NCBI GenBank assembly: GCA_937949615.1
Contig: CALEDQ010000013.1
Coordinates: 1-64,000 of the forward strand
DNA length: 64,000 bases
Source of the DNA: an uncultured bacterium
Lineage (GTDB): Bacteria > Muiribacteriota > Ozemobacteria > Ozemobacterales > Ozemobacteraceae
Direction: 5' to 3'
A program made the position numbers and the translations under genes. Of the stretch, positions 27,101-34,500 are shown one piece after another. Each line of letters opens with the position of its first letter. The stretch's first letter is position 1. The notes beneath the pieces are model-generated. The model was not told where the DNA came from, did no database searches, and saw nothing but the letters and a program-made list of their open reading frames with translations.

Positions 27101-28530
27101 GGCTTTGCCTGGCAACCGGCAGTGTTGCGGGCGGCAAAGGCTTCGGCGGCTGCGGCGTCGGCGACGAATTCTTCAAGCAATATGTGCCCGTCGATACCGC
27201 CAAAACCGAAAGCGCTCAGGGCACAGCGTCTTGGCAGACCGGGGTTGCGGGGTTCCCAGGGGATGGGCTGTTTGAGAATGTCGAACGGGCTTTTTTCAAG
27301 CTCGATTGCCGGGTCAGGGCTGTTAAAATTGGCTTCGGGCGGCAGGGTCTGGTTTTTCATCGCCAGCAGCAGTTTCATCAGGCCGGCGGCGCCGGCGCCG
27401 GTCAGCAGGTGGCCGACGTTGGATTTTACCGAGCCGATGACGCATTTGCGGTCGGGCAGCGGCAGGCCTTTCCAGAGCTGTCTGAGGCTGTCGAGTTCAA
27501 CGGCGTCGCCCTTGGGGGTGCCGGTACCGTGGCATTCGACGAGCTGAATGTCCTGTGGCTGCCAGCCGGCCTGGCGGTAGGCGGCATGCATGGCGCGCAG
27601 CTGCCCTTCTGAATCGGGGGCGAGCAGGCTGCCGCCAACGTCGTTGGCGAGGCCGATGCCGCGAATGACGCCATATATTTTGTCGTTACCCTGCAGTGCG
27701 TCTTCGAGGCGCTTGAGCACGAAGATGCCGGCGCCTTCACCGACGACGAGGCCGTCGGCGTTCTTGTCAAACGGCCGGCAGATGCCGCTGGGTGACAGGG
27801 CGTGCAGCTGGGTGAAGCCCATCTGGGTAAACTGCGATGACGGGCGGCAGACGCCGCCGGTGAGCACCGCATCGGCTCTGCCGGCGGTCAGTTCTTCGCA
27901 GGCGAGTTTGATTGCGTAAAGCGACGAGGCGCAGGCGGCATCGAGCGTATAGTTCCCGCCACCGAGGCCAAGAGCCGCAGCCAGCAGCCCGGCCGGCAAT
28001 TCTGCCGAGAAGCGGTTGAGCGGGTTGCCGATGAACAGGTTGTCGAGCTGCAGCGGCGCATTTTTCAGGCGGTTTTTGAGAATCTGCAGGTTCAGCTCGC
28101 GGGTGATCTGCGAGGTGGTGTCGGTCGGCAGAACGATATTGGCGAGAATTACCTGCACCCGGTTCAGATCGAGCCCGGCAGTGTCGGCGTCGAAAAAGGC
28201 GTCGCGCCCGGCCTGCAGCGTCAGCAGGAAAAGCGGGTCAAGGGTGTCGAGCAGCTCTGCCGGCAGGTTCAGGCCGTTATAATTGCGCGGCATTTTTTTG
28301 ATCGAGCAGTTGCGCGGTGAGCGCACCCGATCGGCAACCGCCGGTTTCGGGTCGTGATAATTGGCCGCCGGCTCGGGCCAGCGGTTATCTGGAACAGTGT
28401 CGGCGGCGCTTCTGGCCGCGGCAATCATCTGCCAGAAGTCATCAAGACTGTCAGCGCCGGGGAAAATCCCCCCAATTCCGGTAATGGCTATGGCAAGAGG
28501 GGTCTGGCTGCGGTCGCTGGCGGTCATCAT
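21142..28530 (-). CDS. pfaC: PUFA synthase subunit PfaBC: KS-CLF-AT-DH-DH
   Basis: This 2462-residue multienzyme begins with a ketosynthase that has a complete triad: Cys200 (LDAACASS), His334 (ECHGTGT) and His374 (SNVGHLL). A chain-length factor follows (about 490-935), with Gly in place of Cys in HTFSSGENSG. An acyltransferase (about 1060-1400) has Ser1163 in GYSLGE, the PfaB-type module. A low-complexity linker (about 1430-1650) includes a helical segment near 1565-1612. Two FabA-like dehydratase units of paired hot-dog folds follow, with active His1940 (LTQHFCDDQVMPG) and His2356 (FKAHFYQDPVIPG). Both catalyse dehydration/isomerisation that places cis double bonds. In gammaproteobacteria PfaB and PfaC are separate; here they are fused. 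It overlaps pfaA by ATGA. Confidence 0.92.
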   Translation of the reverse strand: MMTASDRSQTPLAIAITGIGGIFPGADSLDDFWQMIAAARSAADTVPDNRWPEPAANYHDPKPAVADRVRSPRNCSIKKMPRNYNGLNLPAELLDTLDPLFLLTLQAGRDAFFDADTAGLDLNRVQVILANIVLPTDTTSQITRELNLQILKNRLKNAPLQLDNLFIGNPLNRFSAELPAGLLAAALGLGGGNYTLDAACASSLYAIKLACEELTAGRADAVLTGGVCRPSSQFTQMGFTQLHALSPSGICRPFDKNADGLVVGEGAGIFVLKRLEDALQGNDKIYGVIRGIGLANDVGGSLLAPDSEGQLRAMHAAYRQAGWQPQDIQLVECHGTGTPKGDAVELDSLRQLWKGLPLPDRKCVIGSVKSNVGHLLTGAGAAGLMKLLLAMKNQTLPPEANFNSPDPAIELEKSPFDILKQPIPWEPRNPGLPRRCALSAFGFGGIDGHILLEEFVADAAAAEAFAARNTAGCQAKPASEPVRQPAQAPCEIAIVAVDTRAGRLKNVTEFQEAVFNCRPERGRLPEGRHPCSLDEKWLVEGSYVDEISIAPGQFKISPREIPEILPQQLLMLQTVDGALARLTGNRSHNLRWGVFMGIALDFESTNFASRWGMKTDLQANGLGEFPADKLSDAITPPLNNPRTVGALGGIVASRIAREYNVGGPSHTFSSGENSGLSALEAALRALQRHEIDTAVVGAVDMAGDLRHLLAADTLRPFARNGASVPFDEASEGSFPGEGAVALVLKRKEDAIADGDRIIAVINGLGKANAAAMNDSGAGTEACLRAMQQAWNESGLRPESLGLIETNGSGSPAEDIVEAAAMSRFMPPRSTDESTLFQRNDQLCALSSTKMVIGHTGAAAGLFSLAKAALCLHQQILPGYKLLKNPIAALKKREDFFFTPDTPQYWLRNRINGPRIAAVNSISIDGSYYHAVLSEFEDEQQLSEKAQMADCRARVFPAGAPAEAIFIVGGENACDLRERLSALRNLEAASVHELARDYWNTYPPRPEARLFAGVVADSLPELRRRVEYAVKHLYNNEDRPITAGPETNDRVFFNPRPNALNGKVAFVFPGSGNHFLGMGAELGMTWPEHLRRLDSQFELLAAQFSPRQILPWRLSYPDGWETEAMRDLIADHNSLVFSHVSCCALVSDIVRGFGIEPQVIMGYSLGETAGNFATRTWRERDEMVRRMRRSNLFTSELIGRYNSPRKHWGLDENAEIDWLLGVVSCPAFEVEKLIRKGDQAYILIENTPEECVIGGNRPAVEDLIRKIGKTFFVLEGVSSVHCEAALPVAEEYRALHLYDCHPPTGMTFISSGLGTVFTPEREASGDSIRSQCVGRINFPKCVETAYAEGARVFLEIGPRASMSRMIGNILGNRPHFARSALLFGQSQNSTMLRFLANVAAEGVRVDLSPLYRERESIEIRRKSTAAPVVVKTGYQIQSLAALLPQTSTGPALSSLSAPPPPFFEPGLKIPAPEITVPLVHEIEQNTFKQPLDLKAAVAALSTPQAAPAAALEITAEMIALRPAVADSGAEAQRPEMTEMTDFSMTNEYLPDTETNYMNTNNQQPSAASQIINEWKSAQQATTGAHEAFLSFSNSMIQAQATLLAQQIQLLQTVPAGELAAIEQALYAAPAVHVPQAVAPAVPAFARRMPKPYNGPVFLDWKGSMEFAIGKIGNCLGEYFAPIDAFPTRVRLPDIPLNFVDRIVLVEGEKGSLGKGRTVTQHDVYPDGWYLDNYCMPTGLAVEAGQADLFLSGWLGIDFKTKGIAKYRLLDAVVTFHGPLPRPGDTINYDIKVDRFIRQANTYLFFFEFDGSIDGKHLITMRNGCAGFFTDQQLADGKGIVLTPEDTCLDPRPNLPGRELLPAMQIESFDDTALDALRRGDLATAFGPQFADLGVVPQTIPTGKMAMIDRITEINPTGGRFGLGQIKAEIDIPQNAWFLTQHFCDDQVMPGTLMYESCMQSLRVFLLRMGWIAPSVTCAFEPVIDVQSQLRCRGQVIPGVKKALYDISIKEMGYGPEPYVLADALMFADGNRIVQVLNMSIRLSGASRESIEALWQNRRQAAGAPAQTPAYVEAVPVVAQHPEMLPAIYTGQQILEYAIGKPSLCFGEPFKVFDSERFLARLPNPPFLFVDRITMVNAEFMKIKTGGTVQGQFDIRPDHWFFKANRQTSIPFSVMLEFPLQVCGWYSCYMGSAATSSKDLHYRNLDGSAVLYEDVNINSGTLTATVKSTKAANSAGMLIQSFDLLVTQGDRKIYEGQTTFGFFSKEALADQVGLRGIQTYEPSAAEAARHVDFALERTAPVTPDDATPVTLNGLTLPGSCYLMLDRIALFVPDGGPAGLGFVRGTKAVNPGEWFFKAHFYQDPVIPGSLGLESFMQLLKVAAMHRWGNQLAGRPCHFQPMAVGQKHIWSYRGQVIPKDKLVTVDACITRIDDADHLIVAEGFLKVDGRIIYSMKDFALRVVIDG

Positions 28531-31500
28531 TCGGCTCCGATTACTTTTCTGAGTTTAAAGGCGTTGCTTAAGTTTTCGTTGAGGGTGCATTCATAGCCAT
28601 CGAGGCGGGCGATCAGGCGGCCCTGGGCATCGACGAAGTCGATGTCGGCGGCGGCCTGCATGCTGCCAAGGCGGCGGGTGCGCGCGACGATCACCACGTC
28701 ACGGCCATCGAAGCTGCTGACATACTGGCGGTAGCGGCGCGCGTAGCCTGGAAGCGAAGGTGCGCCACAGGCCTGTGTGGTCCAGAGAATCAGCAGCTGG
28801 TAGGCCGCATCGATGGCGAGCGGGTCTGAGCACCAGCTGTTGAACATGGGTCTGGCAAACCAGGCTGCCGGCGGCTGCGAGCTTCTGCTGACGGCGATGA
28901 TGCCGTGTTCAGACCAGCCCTCGACCGCGGTCAGCGATTTGAAGAATTCGCCATGAAAGAGGTGACTGGCGTAGGCTTCATTGATCGAATCAGGGTAAAC
29001 CATGCGCGCATCGGTCTTTTCAGGTAATGGCGCTTTGGCAGGCAGTGCATCGACGAGCAGAACGTCGGCGCGGGCGTTGATCATTTCGCGGCCATTGACG
29101 GTGGTTCTGATTTCGCAGCTGACCCGGTAGCCTTCAGTAGAGCGTTCCGGCTTACTGGCATACAGCCCGAGTGTCACCTGCTGGCTTTTGAGAACGACAC
29201 CCTTGAGAATGCGCATATCATCATAACCGGCGAACTGCAGGCCAGGGTTGCGCATCACCGCAGCCTGCGACATCAGTTCGCCGGCTACTGCCATTGGCAG
29301 TACCGGGTCGCCGTTCAGCACATGGTCTTTGAGCCAGGCATTCTCTTTGAGGTTGAGCTCAAAGTCGAATGCCTTAACGAACTTTTTTCCGGGTTCCGGT
29401 GCCCCCTGTTCTTCAAGAGTGCCCATGATGCCGATTTCTACGGCATTTTCGCCCGGGTTCGACAGCTCGATGACCGGCTGTCTGGCTCCTTCCAGCAGAG
29501 GAATCAATCCAATTCCCTCGGCAATGAATACGTTGCGCAGGGCCGGCGTTACCATACCGCCATCCCAGGGGCCCCAGTTGAACGACATGACCCGGCATTC
29601 CGGCCGCAGTATGCGCAGTTTCTGGGCTGCTTTATTGAGAACTTCGTTGGCCATGGCATAGTCGACCTGACCAAGGCGGCCACCGCGCCCCGAGAAGGAC
29701 GAGAACAGCACGACAGCTTTCAGGTTGTCTTTGATAACGGCTTTCAGCACATTGCGCAGACCGGCGACTTTGGTGTCGATGACGTCATCGAGCATTTCGC
29801 GGGTCTTGTCTTCAATGCGGCGGTCACGCAGAACCCCGGCACCGTGAATCAGGCCGGTAATCTGGCCGGCTTCGGCACGCGCCTGTTCGATGACCCGCTC
29901 GGTTTCTTCGCCGTTGCGGATATCGACAGAGTAGTAGAACGCCTTGCCACCGGTCTGGTTGATTCTGGCAAGATTCTGCAGAACTTCGCGGTTGGCCATG
30001 GCCGACTTGAATTCGGCTTCGAGATCTTTGGGCGTCATTTTGCGCCCGCTGTTCTTGAGCAGCGCTTCTTTGATGGCCGGTTCGGCGGTCAGGCCGTTGA
30101 GCCAGGCCGGTTCAGCTTTCGGGGCCGGTGAACGGCCGAGCAGAACCATTGTGGTTTTGTATTTTTCAGCAAAGGCGATTGCCGTTTCGGCGGTGACGCC
30201 GCGGGCGCCGCCGGTGACCAGCACCACATCGCCCTTCTGGAAGTTGGCCGGCGCATCGGTATCTTCGCTGAGCGCTGCTTCGACTTCTTCGATCGTGTAG
30301 CGGGTCGAGCGGGTCAGGCCGGTTTCAATCGGGCCTTTGCAGACCAGTTCTGAAGTCAGCTTGGCTGCGGCATCGTCGCTGTTTTTGAAACGGTAGTCAA
30401 GATCGATGGCGCGCGGAGTCACTTCGGGCCACTCATATCTGATGGTTTTGATCAGACCGGCAAGGCCGCCCTGCACCGGGTCAACCGTTCTGGTAATCGA
30501 TTCAAGGCCGAAGTTGCCGTCGAGTCTGGCGATGGTAGCGACGAGGCCGGCGTTTTTCCTGATAACCGGGCCGGTTTTCTGAACTGCCATGAAGACGTCT
30601 TTGAGCCATTCTTCTGAAGGGCTTTCCCAGAGGTTCATCGCGGCGCGTTCGGGCACCGGGGCGAGCACGATCAGACCTTTGATATTCTCATCGCAGCTGC
30701 CCGAAGTCAGTTCAGTGAGGCTGTGCTTTTCTGCGGCTATGCCCTGCACGGCGAAGCTGCTGACCAGCGCGTCGGCCAGTTCGGGGTCGTCATTGGTGAC
30801 GATAACGCGGTCGCCGTCGTTGAGAACGACGGGGCCAGAGGCTTCGGCGGGCAGCTCAGCGATTCTGAGCACGGTGCGCCGGATCGGGCAGTTCGCGGCA
30901 ACGCGGGTCGGGGCAGAAGCGGTCTGAGCCGGCGTGGCCACGGGAGCGGGGGCGCTCTGAACCGGTGCAGCGACCGGGGCTGGCTTACTGGCTGCCGGGG
31001 CCGGGCTGGCGGGGTTCAGGTAACCGAGAATCTGGGCAATGGTTCTGAACTTGCCAAGATCGCCGGGCTGAACTACCGGTGCTTCGGGCACCCTTTCCTG
31101 GAAGGCCGAAAGAATTTCGACGCGTTTGATCGAGTCGATGCCGAGATCGGCTTCCATATCCATGTCAGGGTTGAGCATATCGGTCGGGTAGCCGGTTTTG
31201 TCGGCGATTACTTCAAGAAGAACCGCGTCGAACCTGGCGCCCGAGGCGGCTGGTGTGGCTGTATCAGTTTTAACGGCTGCCGGCAGTGTCTGGCTGGCAG
31301 CCGGTGCCGCGTTTTTTGAGTTCGAGCCACCGATAAATTCGATAATCTGTGTCAGGGTGCGCAGCTTGCCGAGCTGGTCGGGCTGAATGACCGGCGCGTC
31401 GGGCAGGCGCTCCTGCACTGCCGACATGATTTCGACGCGTTTGATCGAGTCGATACCGAGATCGGCTTCCATATCCATGTCGAGATTCAGCATGTCGGCG

Positions 31501-34500
31501 GGGTAGCCGGTTTTTTCGCTGACGATTTCAATCAGAATCGGCTGCACATTAGCGGAAAATCCCCCCGCTGCCTGGCCGCCCTGCGCAGTCTGTGCTGTCG
31601 GCATTGCCGCTGCCGGCTGGGCCGCGCTGCTTCCGGCTCCGAGGTGCTGCAGAATCTGCGTCAGGGTGCGCAGCTTGCCGAGCTGGTCGGGCTGCACCAC
31701 CGGTGCTTCCGGCAGGCGTTCCTGCATCGCCGACATGATTTCGACACGCTTGATCGAGTCGATACCGAGATCGGCTTCCATGTCCATGTCGAGATTCAGC
31801 ATTTCAATCGGATAACCGGTCTTTTCGCTGACCACTTCAAGCAGAACCGGCTGAATTCTTGACGCGGCGCCGGCTGAAGCGGCTGCAGCGGCCGGGGCCG
31901 GGCTGGCTGCCTGCTGCGGCGCAGCGGCTGCCGGTGCGGCTGATGAAGCGCTGCCGGCGCTGAGGTGTTCGAGAATCTGTGTCAGGGTGCGCAGCTTGCC
32001 GAGCTGGTCGGGCTGCACCACCGGTGCTTCCGGCAGGCGTTCCTGCATTGACGACATGATTTCGACGCGCTTGATCGAGTCGATGCCGAGATCGGCTTCC
32101 ATGTCCATGTCAGGGTTCAGCATTTCGAGCGGGTAGCCAGTCTTTTCGCTGACGACGTCGAGCAGAATGCTTCTGACTTTGCCGGCATCGGGGCCGGTTT
32201 TGACCGGTGCCGCAACAGCGACTGGCGCCGGCGCCTGCGGACGGGGTGCCGGCTGGGGTGCGGGCGCAGATACTGCGACTGCTGGAGCCGCAACCGGTCT
32301 GACCGGTGCCTGCGGTGCAACTGGTGCGACCGGGGCGGTCTGAATTCTGGCTGCGGGTGCCATGACCGGCTGAGCGACCGGCTGCGGCGGGGCAACATAA
32401 ACCGGGGCCGTCGGCATCATCGGCTGCTGCCATGCCTGTGGCTGCTGCACAGCCGGCTGGGCCTGGCTGACCATCTGCTGGCTGCCGCTGATCAGTGCCA
32501 TGATGGTTTTCTGCGCCTGTTCCTGACCTTCGAGAAAGCGGCGGTGCAGGTCGGCAGTCTGCTGTTGCAGCTGCTGCAGGGCTGAAAGGGTTTCGCGCGA
32601 AAGTTTGAGAGCTTCTAAATTTACAGGTTGACTGGTCATAAGATTGTTTGCCTGAGGGGCTGCCGGCGTTACCGGAACCATGTTCCGGCTGGCAGCAGAG
32701 TTGGAATTTGTCGCAACAACCGGGTTAACCGGCTGGGGCTGTGTCATAGTGACCGGCTGGCACTGTGCTGCCGGCATGCTTGCCGCCGGGGCAACCGCAA
32801 CCGGAGCTGCCGGGCGGGGTGCCGCTGTCTGCGCCATAACCGGCGCGGTCGGCGCCTGCGGGGCCTGAACGCTCGCTGCGGCGGCCACGACTTTTACCGG
32901 GGCCGGCTTGGCGATTTCGGCCATCGCCTGCAACTGGGCTTTTGATTTATAGTTGGCACCGGAAAGCGGGAAGGTCAGCTTCGGTTTGCCATCTTTCGGC
33001 TGGGCGGCCAGCCATTCGGCGCCGTTCTGCCAGCGGCTCAGATCGAGCTGATAGCCCATCGAGGCCAGCTGTGCCAGAACGCGGCCGAGGTCGTGCAGCC
33101 CTGAGCGTTTGCCGGCTGACGAATCGAGGGCGATGATCGTGCAGTCGCGGCCTTCGAGAATCGCCTTGATCAGGCCGGTCATTTTGCCGCCCGGGCCAGC
33201 TTCGATGAAGGTTCTGATGCCGTCGGCATACATTTTTTCGATGATTTCGACAAAGCGCACCTGGTTTGCCAGCTGGAAACCGAGCAGTTTCTTCGCCGCA
33301 TCAGCCTTGGTCGGGTAGACTTCGGCGGTGGTATTGGCGTAAACCGGGCATTTCAGCTTGCTGAACTTTTCATCGGCCAGGAAAGCATGGAAAGGCTCGG
33401 CCGCATCGGCGACGAACGAGCTGTGGAAAGCGCCGGCAACGTTGAGAACGGTTGCCCGCAGTTTGCGGTCTTTGAAAATGTTTTTCGATTTTTCGATTTC
33501 GGCGGTCGGGCCAGACAGAACCACCTGTGCCGGTGAGTTATGGTTGGCGACCACCAGCTGCAGACCGGTTTCGGCGATGACCGCTTCAACGGCGCTGCGT
33601 TCAGCGGCGACGGCGATCATGCCACCGCGGTCGCCTTTTCCCTGAGCCATCAGCTGACCACGTTTGCGCGAAATTCTTGCGAGGGCGGCGCTGTCGAACG
33701 CGCCGGCGGCGCACAGGCTGACCAGCTCGCCGTAAGAATGGCCGGCAAAGCAGTTAGCTTCGACACCGAACGCTTCAAGGGCCTTGAACTGGCCGAGCGC
33801 AATGGCGCCGATGGCCGGCTGGGCGATATCGGTGGCGCGCAGGCGTTCGTCGTTCAGTTTGTCTTTTTCGGCATCATAGGTCGGCCGCGGGAAAACGTAG
33901 TCGATCAGATTGTTGCCTGTCGCGTCGATCGCGCCGATTTCTCTGGTCGCTTCTTCGAGAACGGTGAAAGCTTCTGGACTGGCGCAGACAAGCTCGCGGC
34001 TCATGCCCGGGTATTGGGCGCCCTGACCGGGGAAGATAACGCCGATCGGTTTAACATCATGGTTCTGGCTGAAACATACGCCGTTCGGCAGCACGAAGCG
34101 GCCGGCTTCGACATTCTTATCGAGCTGGGCCGTGATTTCGCCGATCAGTTTGTTCAGGTCGGTGCCGGCATCGACGACAAAGGTCAGGCGGCAGGTATCT
34201 TTATTATTGAAATCGCGGCGGCTTTCGGCGGCAGCCATGCGAATCTGGCGGGCATTCTTCGCCTGAGCCAGTTTGTTGAGCGCGGTTTTGATATCGGCAG
34301 TGTTCTTGCCCGAGAAGGTGAAGATTTCGGTGCCGCGGGCCCAGTCCCAGCCATGTTTTTCCTGATCGTATTCAGAAACTACCACATGGAAATTGCTGCC
34401 GCCGAAGCCGAGGGCGCTGACTGCGGCATAGCGCGGCCGACCGTCATCGGTGACCCACGGTCTGAGTTGGTCGGGCAGATAGAATGGAATATTCTCTGAA

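Noticed and set aside
30990..32120. Regular repeats about 310 bp apart as an insertion-sequence array or assembly error
   Set aside because: They are the four ACP domains of PfaA, in frame and each with the phosphopantetheine Ser.
33540..34499. 319-codon plus-strand frame inside pfaA
   Set aside because: Antisense to the KS-MAT part of pfaA with intact catalytic residues; no ribosome site.
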